This document shows positions 10,960 to 21,249 of a stretch of 64,000 bases of DNA, piece by piece; position 1 is the stretch's first letter, and each line of letters begins with the position of its first letter. Position numbers and translations under genes: made by a program. Source of the stretch: Carposina sasakii (Eukaryota > Arthropoda > Insecta > Lepidoptera > Carposinidae); the NCBI GenBank assembly GCA_014607495.2, contig CP053175.1, positions 7,316,001 to 7,380,000 of the forward strand, given 5' to 3'. The notes beneath the pieces are model-generated. The model had not been told where the DNA came from, made no database searches, and saw nothing but the letters and a program-made list of their open reading frames with translations.

Positions 10960-11075
10960 CATATAGATTACACCCCGAAGAGGTTGGGCAGAAGTGTGCA
11001 AATCACATATCTATTCACTAGTTAGCCTCTTAAGTGCCACGTGGTAAAAGGGTGAGCCTACCACCGCTTTTCGAG
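10960..11075 (-). repeat. T2 repeat
   Basis: Minus-strand copy of a unit with AGAGGTTGGGCAGAAGTGTG and CACGTGGTAAA. Other copies are at 14088, 36345 and 44640. Confidence 0.55.
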
Positions 11076-11087
11076 TACAAATATAAC

Positions 11088-11195
11088 AATCTTGCAGGTG
11101 CGCTGCTGCCCACCTCCCGGATACACTTAATCGCCTCGTACGATACCCACGGGCAGGCATGGGGTGGTACAAACTCTACCCTGCCAGAACCACTT
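11088..11195 (-). repeat. Y repeat fragment
   Basis: It contains TCGTACGATACCCACGGGCA and CTGCTGCCCACCTCCCGG, the head half of Y in reverse. Confidence 0.6.
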
Positions 11196-11199
11196 GACT

Positions 11200-11714
11200 A
11201 ATAATATAAGCTATTTCTATAAAATACATTACATAAATCGCTCCCTGACTAGTTTAAAACCGTCTAAAAACGCATTCAAAGTCAGAGATTAGGGAAACTA
11301 AATCGAATCGCGGCCTCCCGGACCGCAAAGTAGACTAAATTGCCGCCATTTTGAACTAAAGAAGCGACAAGCGGATAAAAGTGGTCGTAACTGGATCTAG
11401 CCGGCATTAGAATAGACCGGGAGCTGAGGGCTAAGAACTACTGGACTAAAAAGTTGTGTTTACTAATCATGACTCAGATAGTAGTTAAGGGTAAGTAAAT
11501 AGTAACGCCTGATATCCAATATATAAAAGAATTTCTTTTTAGGAACATTGTGTAATGCAAATAGCATCTGTGTTATTCTGAAGGGTATAATTTACGTTAT
11601 GCCAGAGTTTTACTACCATTTGTAAATAACTAACTATAATTTAAATATATATCTAGGTAATAACTGATAAATGCTTAGGTAAAAGCAGTACATAATAGCC
11701 CAATGGGAGGTGTG
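11200..11714. other. no recognisable gene or repeat
   Basis: A moderately GC-rich patch (11290-11440) and AT-rich DNA. No convincing reading frame, RNA gene or family match. Confidence 0.4.
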
Positions 11715-11995
11715 GATTCGATAACAGTTAGTACGGGTTACAGTATATAGTTATATACCACTGAATTTATTTCATTTACGGATTTTAATGTAGTAGTAAT
11801 GTAATTACCACTTAGCTCGTAAAACCGTTGGTCCTGTGTCTGATCTATCTCCGGTCGTGACGGCTTTCCGTCCCATCGGACTATGACAGTAAAGGAATGA
11901 GAGTGCACCTGTGTTTGCGCACACACTTGTGCACTATAATATCACCTGCGCATTTGGCTAATCTCCATTGAGATTGGACGCCATGACCGACATAC
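11715..11995 (+). repeat. SINE A, degenerate
   Basis: It has the A body: CACTTAGCTCGTAAAACCG, then GCGCACACACTTGTGCACTA and AATCTCCATTGAGATTGG. The tRNA-like head is eroded. Confidence 0.65.
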
Positions 11996-11999
11996 AGTT

Positions 12000-12950
12000 G
12001 GAAACATTATTATTGTATACCATGCTAAAAATAACTGAGGCACTAAGAACCTCATAAACATAACGTCCACCATAATTCAAGCCACCACATACTTAAAAAC
12101 GCAAACTGACTCAACACACCAGCAAGCTCCCCAACTAGCCGTTCTAAAGCAACCGCAGCGCATAAATCAGCACACTTTTCTCTACCCGGGCTCCCGGCCT
12201 AATATATTCTGAATTGGCCTCCAATAAATCCAGTTTAAATTAACAGCCTCACAATATCGGACGGGGTTAGAAATTTAACTGTTTTGGGATACGCGGTTTT
12301 GAGAACGCCGATTGGGCTGTAATTGCCCTGTTAATATTGAAAAGTAGAGATAAATATGTCGATAGCGGATGAGCAAAAACGCTTAAGCGCCACTATGGGG
12401 AAAAAGAATAAAACCCACTTTGACGTGAGCTATGTTGTTGTTTGTCGATGGAATATTGTTATGTCTTATTGCAAGGCGCTGTGCTGATGCGGCGCTTTAC
12501 TAGAATACATCGGCTGCATCCCCTTCATTGCATATCATTAGTGGCAATTGAAGCTAGCAATCTGTTTGCCTGACTCACACATTGTATTGTATAGGAAACT
12601 ATTAAAACTGAAAATTGTAGTAAGTACTAATTTATTTATTTAGAATTTCACACGATGTCGTAATGCACGCACAAATACCTTTAGATGAGTAGAATTCTAA
12701 GTCATAAGAATACCTGAAACAGAAAAATATTAACATAAAAACTCTAATAGCATTTATTTAAAGGAAAGTTTTAGCAAAGTACCAAATAACCAATTTAACA
12801 ATACAGAACCATTAAATGTATTTCCTTTTGTTTAAAAACTGTAAATCTGGAAATAAAAATAAAGGAAAGAAAATGAAACAATTTAGGCTTTTACTCCTGG
12901 AACGGGTACTGTAAAGTTTATAGCATACCTACAAAGCTAGTCTCCTTTTA
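12000..12950. other. unassigned low-repeat stretch
   Basis: Nearly a kilobase in which I recognise none of the window's repeat families and no coding exon. It is the least repeat-like part of the window; 12140-12500 is less AT-rich than its surroundings. Confidence 0.4.
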
Positions 12951-12954
12951 TATA

Positions 12955-13120
12955 CATACATAGATATTAAATGAGAAAGTTTGTTCGTATGGATGTTTGG
13001 ATCTTTCGGGCAAAAACTACCAAATGGATTTTAATGAAACTTGTAGCCAAATATGGCCAAAGCCGTAGGCGGCCGCTAGTGCCTAATAAAAAAGAAAGTA
13101 CTTACTTTCCAGGACTTATT
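12955..13120 (+). repeat. L-related fragment
   Basis: The order GAAAGTTTGT, GGATGTTTGG, TTTTAATGAAACTTG is like the first half of L copies at 22008 and 51613, but the 3' CTAG end is absent. Confidence 0.4.
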
Positions 13121-13300
13121 ACGGCAATGGTGATCAACCACGAGAATTCTTGAATATTCACATCTTGTACATAGTATACGCCCTGAAAAAAAATCTAAGT
13201 AAATATACAATTACCTACAACTTTTTTTTGCAAGCATATAGACAGATGTATATCATATATGTCGTGTTGAATATTTTACAATGATTTTACATTGTTTTTA

Positions 13301-13740
13301 GGGTTCCGTACCTCAAAAGGTGAAAAAGGAACCCTTATAGAATAGGATCACTTTGTTGTCCGTCCGTTCGTTCGTCTGTCTGTCAAGGAATTTTTTCAGG
13401 AATGCGTAGGTATCAAGCTGAAATTTATATCAAATACGTAGGTCTACTGTTCCTAGGAGCTGTGAAAAAATCAAACTTCTAAGCCAACGCAATCAAAAGT
13501 TACAGCCGTTTAGGTTGCAAATTTCCGCAAATTATCGACACTCGCAAGGAAATCAAAACCTACAGGGTACTTCCCGTGAACTCAGAATTTTGAAATTTGG
13601 TACACACAAATTTGGTATATACATAGCACAGATATAGGAAAAATTGCGAAATCCCTAAATTTTTAGTTACGTCATAAATTAAAGCAGGTTTGTACGGAAC
13701 CCTCGGTGCGCGAGTCCGACTCGCACTTGACCGATTTTTA
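13301..13740 (+). repeat. P repeat (GTTCCGTACC)
   Basis: It runs from GGGTTCCGTACCTCAAAAGG through a run of GTCCGTCCGTTCG / GTCTGTCTGTC to GCGAGTCCGACTCGCACTTG. This layout is a common lepidopteran dispersed repeat. Partial copies are at 35640 and 52322. Confidence 0.65.
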
Positions 13741-13774
13741 AATACTGTATTATGTTCTTCTGTTCCTTTCATGA

Positions 13775-13965
13775 GGTGTGGGCAGAGTAGAATAACACCG
13801 GGCAGCAACCCGCCCGCCCAGCGTGGTAACTATGGGCAAAAACCTCTATTTGACTCCAAAACCTTCGGACTATGTTGTCAACACAGTAGGCGCCTCTACC
13901 CACCTCCCGAAAACCTTTCATCGCCTCTAACGATATCCACAAGCAGACACGGGTTGACCTACTTG
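13775..13965. repeat. rearranged Y fragments
   Basis: 13785-13850 carries plus-strand Y sequence (CAACCCGCCCGCCCAGCGTG), while 13855-13965 carries minus-strand Y sequence (GACTATGTTGTCAACACAG, CCACCTCCCGAAAA). The halves meet head to head, so an inversion or two insertions occurred. Confidence 0.5.
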
Positions 13966-14087
13966 ACTTATGTTTTTAATGGGCAGATCGCCTCCACAGA
14001 TCTTCGCCATCCCGTTCGGTTCTGTTCGGTCCGGACACGGGTTGGTGATAGTCTACTTTGCCGTCACTTTTCGGCTAGTTATATACA

Positions 14088-14200
14088 TATAGTCATGCCT
14101 ATTATCCCCCAAAGAGGTTGGGCAAAAGTGTGCAAATTACACAACTAATTTTTACTAGTTACATGTAACAAGACTTTATCAAACTTACAGGTACAGAGCG
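14088..14200 (-). repeat. T2 repeat fragment
   Basis: It shares AAAGAGGTTGGGCAAAAGTG with the copy at 10960-11075. Confidence 0.5.
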
Positions 14201-14654
14201 GCAGTCAGGTGAGAATTTAACATTAAATATCTTCATGAGACGTCTAATAAGCTCGTTACTGCACGACATGTGCTCCATCTTATAAACAAGGTCTTTCACA
14301 TTGTTTTTCTGCAGTTGGTACACTCTGTAGGTAAACTGAAATCAAATGAAATTGGTATTGTTGCTATGCACGGCTGTATTCCCGAAAATCGGGCAGCCAT
14401 AACTATAAAGTCGATAAGAAGATCAAGACAAATCAATCTCGTCAAAATCAAAGACAATCTCGCTAAGTATCCGTGATAATTTGCTAGCTCATTATCTGAG
14501 AGAACAACTTTACTCTTTTTTTTAAATTTATTTATCATTAATACATATTTTACAAAGAATAAAGTACAATGTCCCATAAACTTTATCCAAGTTTTTCCGT
14601 ACATAACAAATAATTTGATGCAGTCTATCAAGTATAATTAAATATTAACTTAGA

Positions 14655-14860
14655 TAATTAACGGCCCGATGGCACAGTTTTTAGCTGCGCTGTAGATCAT
14701 TGGCTCGAATCCCGATAGGTGCAAACATTAATACTATGAATATCAATGTTTGTTCTCTAATTTTTCTATAATCTGTCTACGAGTATGTGACATAAGACCC
14801 TAGGCATCTTAGTGTGGGTCTAAGTGTTGAGAAGTGTGGAAATATTTTTTATTATTTACA
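14655..14860 (+). repeat. SINE B
   Basis: It has an eroded A box, then a B box (GGCTCGAATCCCGATAGGTG) and the body CAAACATTAATACTATGAA. The tail includes AAGACCCTAGGCATCTTAG. A fuller copy is at 41440-41665. Confidence 0.65.
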
Positions 14861-15195
14861 ATTATCGTACCTAAAGTACTTTTAACCTACCTTCAGTGGC
14901 CCAGAGCCGTGAGTCACAGTGTAATTAATTGAAACTACAGTAGTCTGACGCGAAACCTTTCTAGCAGCTAGAGACAGAGAAGCTCGGCTTTCCATGTCAT
15001 ATACACTGTCATTTTTGTATTTGCATTCACCTATAGTTAATAGATTTATGCGATATTTTGGTGCAAATGATACCTGCAAAAAGATATTACTAATATAGAT
15101 ATGTATGCGAAAGTTACTCTGTACCTATATGTATAGGTATGTCTCGCTTCCATGGCAAAACTACATAGGTACATACACATCGCTCGTTTAAAACT

Positions 15196-15645
15196 ACAAC
15201 GTGTCACAGTGGCATAACTCGGTTTTGTGTATTTACCACCATTTTATTCACCGTACCCGAATCTATTTAGTGCAAAAACGTGTTATAATTTAAGCCAATA
15301 CTGACAAAAATATGAGGAAAAGAGAGGGCATGTCACGATGTAGCGCTGTCCCGTTCGGCAGCTAAGCTTATTACCACACCGCTCCACCTCAGTGTGACAG
15401 TGCAGCGCGCGAGAGTATTTGCTCGCGGTTTAAGACAACAACGTGTCACGACCTGCATGACACCTTATTGGAGTAAAGGTAAGTTATTTTATTACTTATT
15501 TATTTTATTCTATAGTGTGTCACACTTATTATGTAGCATTTTAGTATTAAAAAATTAATTGATCGTACTTGCTCATCACTTTAATAGCACGTTGTTCCTT
15601 TGAAAATTACGAAAATAAAATGGCTTGTGTTAGCATGTCACGTTG
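15196..15645 (+). promoter_or_regulatory. GTGTCAC-rich subterminal region
   Basis: Repeated copies of a GTGTCAC-like motif: ACGTGTCAC (15199), CATGTCACG (15329), GTGTGACAG (15392), ACGTGTCACG (15441), GTGTCACAC (near 15517) and CATGTCACGTTG (15634). Related motifs lie at the other end (CGTGACATG near 18790, TGCCACGTTG near 21195). They precede the transposase start, so they may act as both transposase-binding sites and promoter elements (inference). Confidence 0.55.
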
Positions 15646-15796
15646 TATGCAATAAACTTTTATACTTATTTAAATTCACGCTTCGTTTATAACAGGATGT
15701 CGCGGTACATCTTTGAAATATTGTTATTAAATTAAGAAGTTCATAGTTTTGTCACATTGTTTATAATAATATTTTACAAATAAAGCTTTTTTCAAG
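15479..15796 (+). other. possible 5' UTR intron
   Basis: A consensus donor AAAG/GTAAGTT lies at 15475-15485, and a pyrimidine-rich acceptor CTTTTTTCAAG ends at 15796, directly before the ATG at 15797. Splicing here would remove 318 bp of leader. Reading through from the upstream ATG near 15458 across this junction soon meets a stop, so the intron would be in the leader, not in coding sequence. Confidence 0.4.
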
Positions 15797-17989
15797 ATGG
15801 GGTCACGATCAAGAAGAATGATAGAAATGGCGAATGAAAATTATCATCCAGCAAAGCGTCGGCGTAGTAATTCTTCTAGCTCCAGCTCATCTAGAAGCTC
15901 AGGTGAGAAATCCTTCATCGAAGATAGCGACGATTCCGTTAGAGACCCGAATTTCACCGTCAACAAAGTAATTGAAGAAAGTTCAGAATATGATGAAGAA
16001 GCTTACACCTTGACAACACTGACTACAGTACCTTTAAACGAATTGTCACAAGACTTAATAAATAGTGCAGGGATAGAAAATTGTGTTTCCAGCACTATAG
16101 ACCAATTCATAGCTACATCTGAAGATCCTATTGTTGCGGATTTAATATGCGATCAGGAAGAAAATGCAAACACACCACAGGATGAGGCTCGTGAAGATGT
16201 CGTGGCAAAGAATACTGAAAATAAAACAAATGAAATTACTCTGACAAAGAAGGGGAAGAAGAAACAAAGACGAGAAGAAATGTGGAAGAAAAATATCGCG
16301 AAAGAACTAAGAAACACCGGAAAATCCTACACTTCCATCAGGACTACGAAAGTTGTGCCAGAACGTCAAATGAAGGAGCCTTGCAAAGATAACTGTTCAT
16401 TTAAATGTCAAATTAATTTTACCGTAGAACAGCGAAAACAACTACATGAAGATTACTGGAATTTGGGTAGTATTGAAAAACAATGGACGTTTGTTGCCAA
16501 CTCTACCGAAGTTATCGTTCCCAAAGTTCGATATGTGAAAATAGACTCCGAGGGAAACCAGATTCAGTCCAAGCGTCAACATGTCAATGCATACTATTTT
16601 ATGTCATCAGGTAAAAAAATTAGAGTGTGTAAGTTATTTTTTAAAAATACATTGGCCATCAACAACCGTCCCATAGAGACAGCTCTGAAGAAAAAAAATA
16701 ACAACACAAACATTGCTAAAATGAAGGATAAGCGTGGATCACATGGGAAGCAACCAAAAATTAATGACGATTTGAAGGCTGACGTATTATCCTTTATTAA
16801 CGCTATACCTAAAATAGAATCGCATTACACCCGAGCTAATACGACCAAACAGTACATTGATGGTAGCAAATCTGTAGCAGATCTGCATAGAGATTACGTT
16901 GAACTATGTAAATCTAACAATGCACCTTACACGAGTTATGCCATTTTCTATCGCACTTTTAATCAGGACTTTAATATATCGTTCTTTACGCCCAAAAAGG
17001 ACCTTTGTGATACCTGCGAAGGTTACAAAAATAGCTCCAATGAAGAAAAAATATTTATGAAGGAATCCTATGATAAGCACCTTCGAGAAAAACAACTTTC
17101 CCGAATCGAAAAGGAGAATGACAAGAAGAAAACTGATACAGTGGTTGCTGTCTATGATCTGCAAGCTGTGTTTCAATGCCCGAAAGGAGAAATATCCGTA
17201 TTTTATTATAAATCAAAACTAAATGTTCTGAACCTAACAATCTATGACATACAGCAAAACCAAATTGAAAGCTTTGTTTGGGACGAATCCAATGCGAATA
17301 GAGGAGTGAATGAAATAGGAACTTGTGTCTTTAACTATCTGGAAAAGGTTTGCGGAGCAGGTAAGGATTTAGACGTCATTTTTTATTCTGATAATTGCCC
17401 TGGCCAGCAAAAAAATAAATTCATGGTGGCTATGTACTTATTTGCGGTACAAAACTTTCCAAACTTAAAATCAATCACACATAAGTTTCTCATTAAAGGA
17501 CACACGCAGAATGAAGGTGATTCTGCACATTCTCAAATTGAAAGGCAGGTGAAAAGACAATTGAGAAGTGGACCCATGTACACTCCAGATGCCTTTATAG
17601 CTGCAATAAAAGCTTCTAGAAAAAAAAGCTCTCCTATTCACGTTACAGAAATGTGTTATTCAGATATTTATGATTGGAAGGATGTCTGTAGTCAAATGAA
17701 TTTGGCTATCAACAAAGATGAGAATAACAAATCTGTTAAATTGGCAGGTCTTAAAGTTATCATGGTTCAAAAGTCTGAACCACGAGCTATTTATTTCAAA
17801 ACGTCATATGAAGAAACAGAATTTCAGAAAGCGCTTGTGATAAAAAGGAAGAAGGATATAGACGTAGAAGTTAAAAGAGCTTATACTAATAAGCCAGGAT
17901 TGGCTGACAGAAAAAAAAGTGACCTTATAGATTTAGTTAACAAGAAAATGATACCGTCCTATTATAGAGCATTTTTCGAATCCCTTTAA
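15797..17989 (+). CDS. Sola-like transposase, intact
   Basis: A 730-residue protein in a single exon; family members I recall are of similar length. Residues 20-36 are a basic and serine-rich tract (K-R-R-R then S-rich), a likely nuclear localisation signal, followed by an acidic region to about 130. C196, C200 and C204 make a C-x3-C-x3-C cluster, and C404/C407 a C-x2-C pair; both may bind zinc. The presumed catalytic core has D454 (V-Y-D-L-Q-A-V-F), D532 (Y-S-D-N-C-P-G-Q) and E573 or D575 (G-H-T-Q-N-E-G-D-S). It resembles the large group of insect proteins carrying the DUF7869-type domain. It would cut and join the element's ends in the nucleus. There is no frameshift or early stop, so this copy could still supply transposase. 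The start is the first ATG after a possible leader splice acceptor. Confidence 0.85.
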   Translation: MGSRSRRMIEMANENYHPAKRRRSNSSSSSSSRSSGEKSFIEDSDDSVRDPNFTVNKVIEESSEYDEEAYTLTTLTTVPLNELSQDLINSAGIENCVSSTIDQFIATSEDPIVADLICDQEENANTPQDEAREDVVAKNTENKTNEITLTKKGKKKQRREEMWKKNIAKELRNTGKSYTSIRTTKVVPERQMKEPCKDNCSFKCQINFTVEQRKQLHEDYWNLGSIEKQWTFVANSTEVIVPKVRYVKIDSEGNQIQSKRQHVNAYYFMSSGKKIRVCKLFFKNTLAINNRPIETALKKKNNNTNIAKMKDKRGSHGKQPKINDDLKADVLSFINAIPKIESHYTRANTTKQYIDGSKSVADLHRDYVELCKSNNAPYTSYAIFYRTFNQDFNISFFTPKKDLCDTCEGYKNSSNEEKIFMKESYDKHLREKQLSRIEKENDKKKTDTVVAVYDLQAVFQCPKGEISVFYYKSKLNVLNLTIYDIQQNQIESFVWDESNANRGVNEIGTCVFNYLEKVCGAGKDLDVIFYSDNCPGQQKNKFMVAMYLFAVQNFPNLKSITHKFLIKGHTQNEGDSAHSQIERQVKRQLRSGPMYTPDAFIAAIKASRKKSSPIHVTEMCYSDIYDWKDVCSQMNLAINKDENNKSVKLAGLKVIMVQKSEPRAIYFKTSYEETEFQKALVIKRKKDIDVEVKRAYTNKPGLADRKKSDLIDLVNKKMIPSYYRAFFESL

Positions 17990-18656
17990 TTCTTTTATAA
18001 TTTTTTTAATTTTGTTATTGTTTTTTGGAGTTTGAGATTTATCTCATGTTTATGATAAGTACTTTCTAAAATAGAAATTCATGCATGACAAAATCATGCA
18101 TATTTTTAAAATAAGATGACCTACCTACTTTTAAAGTTAATTTTGAGACTGATACTGTAATTAAGGGAAGTGAGATTAATATTAGTACCTAGTTCTGTTC
18201 CTCAAAAAAGATTGATTGTGATATTTCCTAGATCTTTTATAGGTTCGCAAATAGTCAATATACCTAAGTCATTATGGTTATTGTAAAAGAAGTACCTGTC
18301 TAATTATAAGTATAAACTATGTACAGAAGCTGCCCTTATAAAAAACATGTTTTATGATTAAATAAGTATTATAAAAATAGTTAACGTTACCTAAGTACCT
18401 TGTGATACTTTAGCAGTACTTTTCCATTTAAACCTTTCTTTTGCTACAAATTTTGCCATATACGACACTATAATTAATCTTTCTATAATTCATGACACCA
18501 GTTTAAATTATTATTTTTAGCCGTAGGATTGTTTAGACTGATAATTAAGGTTTCAATTTAGGTATAAAAGACGCTACTTACTTATTTTTGTATTATTTGT
18601 TTGTTTGATACTGATTATAAAACTTGTAAGTTACACTTTAACTAGTTGTTTTTTTC

Positions 18657-18662
18657 AATAAA
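18657..18662 (+). promoter_or_regulatory. poly(A) signal AATAAA
   Basis: A canonical hexamer 668 bp past the transposase stop, still upstream of the nested insertion. It is the likely 3' end of the transposase transcript, followed by GT-containing sequence near 18684. Confidence 0.4.
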
Positions 18663-19126
18663 TACTCTTATTATAATTTCAACACCGTGTTATTATTCTG
18701 TACTACATTCTAAAATATCTTCATTTTATTACCTATAACGTGATATAACCCTATGTCAGTCAGTAAGTTCATTATTTTTAGAGAAAGAACGTGACATGTA
18801 GGGACTTTTTTTATAAAACTACAATTTCACAAAAAAAAAAATGCATAAATCAATGACATTTTCACTGAAATTGATAGTTTATTAGTGAAATTTAAAACGG
18901 GCATAAAAATCTTTTTTGTAGCTAGGGTAAATGTGGGTATTACCGCGGCTAGATGTGAACGTCTAACTTTAAAAGCATATTTCAAAGATTCACTATAAAA
19001 TATCGTCTTGATTTTTTTTTCTTATCGATAATCAACTTATTTTAAACTTTGAAAAAAAATTAAGAGTATGATTTTATGTTGAATTCATTAAATAATTAAC
19101 ATTTGAAAAGAAATTATAAGTGCTAG

Positions 19127-19214
19127 TATTACCGTGGACCTTAAAATGACTTGTGACAATTACCGCGCTACAATTACCGTGGACGTTACAATTACCGTGT
19201 GACAATTACCGCGG
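19127..19214 (+). promoter_or_regulatory. ATTACCGCGG array
   Basis: Five copies of ATTACCGYGB within 88 bp: 19128, 19159, 19173, 19191 and 19205. More copies are at 18939-18948 (in the TIR), 20688-20697 (inverted), 20725-20734, 21082-21091 and 21100-21109. They lie at both ends of the pogo-like element and are probably transposase-binding sites. Confidence 0.65.
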
Positions 19215-19400
19215 AATCTGATGGAAAAAAAATTAATAGAATAAATTATAAGGACAAACGTTTAGTAAAAACAACAGTTTTTTTTTATAAAAAATTAACT
19301 TTAATAAGGCACAGCATGTTTCAATTTTGGTATAGCTGACTAATACAATTAAAACTATTAAATACATAAAAATATTTAATTCAGTCAATATCATTATTTT

Positions 19401-20322
19401 TCATTTCTGCTTCTTTTTTTGAAGTTCAGCGATTTGTCTTTTCAATTCAGCTGCTTCTTTTTTTTCAATAATGATTCTTCTTTTATTTTGTTTTTAATTT
19501 CAATTTCTTTTATTTTTTGTTCTTGTTTTATGATTTTTTGTTTCTCTTTCTCGAGTTTTATTTGCTCCTTTCTAAGTATTTCTTCTTCTTTTCGAACACG
19601 CTTTCTTTCTTTTTCTTTTTTCATAATCTCTTGTTTTTCAATTTTAATTTTTCTTCTTAAAACTATTGCTTCTTTCTTTGACTGTATTTCGTTTTCTTTG
19701 CTTTTTTAATTGATTGCCATTGAGTGCTGGTCAGCACAGATGGAACTTTCATCGAATTAATTGCACGTTTTTTATATTTTGTTGAAAGATCACACCTTGG
19801 CCAATGTAACAGTTTTTTAAATGGATCAGAGAATTTTTCAACTTCTAGGTCACAATTATTAGAGACATCTTCAAGTGGAAGAATTTTTTCCCTGTCAAAA
19901 TTTTCAGAAGTTGCTAGAGCTTCATCAAAACTATGAATTTCTAATTCTAGAACGTTTGGTCTTATGACTAGTGACTTTTCAGGAATAACTTCTCCTGATT
20001 CAGGTACTTTTATCTCCATAGCGTCTGAAGCGACATTTGGAGTTTCTTCAATCACCAAAAGTCGTGGTTCTGGTGGTATTAGTGAAATGGTTGGCGTTTC
20101 TTGATTGGAGAGGACAGAATCTTCGGGGACTGGTGTTGAGGAAAGAATGTCCGTAGATTGGTCAGAGTCAATCACAACTGGTAATTCTGGGGTCAGGAAA
20201 TTCTCAGTCAATTGTTCTGTTGTATTTAAATCCTGAATCAGATTTCCATGCATATCAAACGTCAATCCCAATAACAAATCAACGTTATCATTTTCCATAG
20301 TCTCATCATCTTTTGATATATC
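19401..20322 (-). pseudogene. C-terminal exon of a pogo/DDE_1-type transposase
   Basis: The exon appears to begin at 20322, right after a splice-acceptor-like TTTTTCAG, so the ATG just upstream is probably intronic. It encodes an acidic Glu/Asp/Ser/Pro-rich stretch and then S-D-P-F-K-K-L-L-H-W-P and V-P-S-V-L-T-S-T-Q-W-Q, followed by a long Lys/Glu coiled coil. That order (P-F, W-P, V-T-S-W, basic coiled coil) is what I know from the C-terminal extension of pogo/Tigger/jerky-like transposases in insects. Frameshifts near 19680 and 19450 split the coiled coil; the last frame ends at 19401 with A-E-L-K-R-Q-I-A-E-L-Q. No HTH or DDE catalytic domain lies upstream, so the protein would be inactive. 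Confidence 0.65.
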
Positions 20323-20484
20323 CTGAAAATTTTTCATTAAAAATATTATTATATATGAATCATAAAACAGCCTGTATAATTCGTAATTTTTTTTTTATTT
20401 GAAACATGATTTATAAATTTCTTAAATTCTATCAGTTGATGTTCAAACACACCAATGAATGATCTAGATTATTATCGCGGCAGA

Positions 20485-20632
20485 AAAAAATTGATTAATA
20501 TTTTAAAAAATGGATTAATATACATACAAATTGATTAATATTCAAAAAAATTGATTAATATAAATATAAATTGGTTAATATTCAAAAAAATTGATTAATG
20601 TAAAGATAAACTGATTAATATTAAAAAAGAAA
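20485..20632. repeat. AATTGATTAATAT minisatellite
   Basis: Seven imperfect copies of a unit centred on AAATTGATTAATAT, spaced 19-29 bp apart, lie inside the pogo-like element. It does not match the rest of the element and could be a local expansion. Confidence 0.75.
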
Positions 20633-21233
20633 TAGTGCTAAATTAATTTTTTTTATACGTATCAAATAACGTGGTAAAATACGAAAACCGTGGTAATACT
20701 GACATGCAGCAAAAGTCCGTGACAATTACCGCGGCAGTAAATTAAAAGTGATAATCAATTAAAATTCAATATTTGCTAGGATTTTTAAGCATTAAAAAGT
20801 ATAATCTTACTCTGAGATGTAATAAATATAGATCTCAAAGCATTAATTCATAGAAAAATACATTTTAATCGAACCTACAATTGCACACTAACTAAAAAAA
20901 AACGATGACATTTTCTTTTCAAACGATCAATCAGTTTTCAATCATTTATAACAAACTAAATAATTAAATTTCATACCGGGTCGTTTGTTAATTACATTTT
21001 AGAATTAATATATTTATTGCTGAATTTTTTTGAAATTACAAACAATTGTGTGTAATTAGTTTGTAATGTAATGAAAAAAATCCGCGGTAATACTCGCACC
21101 CGCGGTAATACCCACACTTACCCTATCTTACTTTAAAAGTTATAAGAATAAAAAAGTTTCAAAGTCGTTTTCCCAAAATTCTAGTTTTTCGTTGTGCCAC
21201 GTTGTAGTTTTAAATGAGCGACATATACTTGCA

Positions 21234-21247
21234 CACACACACACACG
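21234..21247. repeat. (AC)n microsatellite
   Basis: A short CA run directly beyond the Sola-like element's right target duplication. Confidence 0.7.
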
Positions 21248-21249
21248 GC

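Larger units (their letters stand above)
18925..21123 (-). mobile_element. pogo-like element nested in the Sola-like element
   Basis: TIRs of 24 bp (18925-18948 and 21100-21123) differ at one base and begin GGGTAARTGTGGGTATTACC. They are flanked by TA on both sides (18923-18924 and 21124-21125), the duplication expected of Tc1/mariner/pogo transposons. The minus strand encodes only the C-terminal part of a pogo/DDE_1-type transposase; the DNA-binding and catalytic part is missing, so this is an internally deleted, non-autonomous copy. It is younger than the Sola-like element it interrupts. Confidence 0.85.
15181..21220 (+). mobile_element. Sola-like DNA transposon with nested element
   Basis: The ends are inverted repeats, CGCTCRTTTAAAACTACAAC and eight further bases, with two mismatches in the first 28 bp (15181-15208 and 21193-21220). 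They are flanked by a perfect 4-bp direct repeat, ACAT (15177-15180 and 21221-21224). A 4-bp duplication fits Sola elements. The single gene encodes an intact 730-aa transposase. Removing the nested pogo-like element and one TA copy leaves about 3.84 kb of original element. The assignment to Sola rests on the duplication length and on the transposase layout (D-L-Q, S-D-N-C-P-G-Q and G-H-T-Q-N-E-G-D motifs); it is from memory of the family, not a search. Confidence 0.85.

Noticed and set aside
13301..13740. Promoter or gene fragment with conserved GTTCCGTACC motif.
   Set aside because: The same sequence recurs at 35640 and 52322 and matches a common dispersed repeat.
16904..17240. Minus-strand frames of 61 and 90 codons.
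   Set aside because: They lie opposite the intact Sola-like transposase and are shadows of it.
19419..19709. 96-codon plus-strand Phe/Ser-rich frame resembling a membrane protein.
   Set aside because: It is the complement of the Lys/Glu coiled-coil coding region of the pogo-like transposase.
20485..20632. CRISPR-like array.
   Set aside because: Units are short, imperfect and irregularly spaced, and the genome is eukaryotic; it is a minisatellite.
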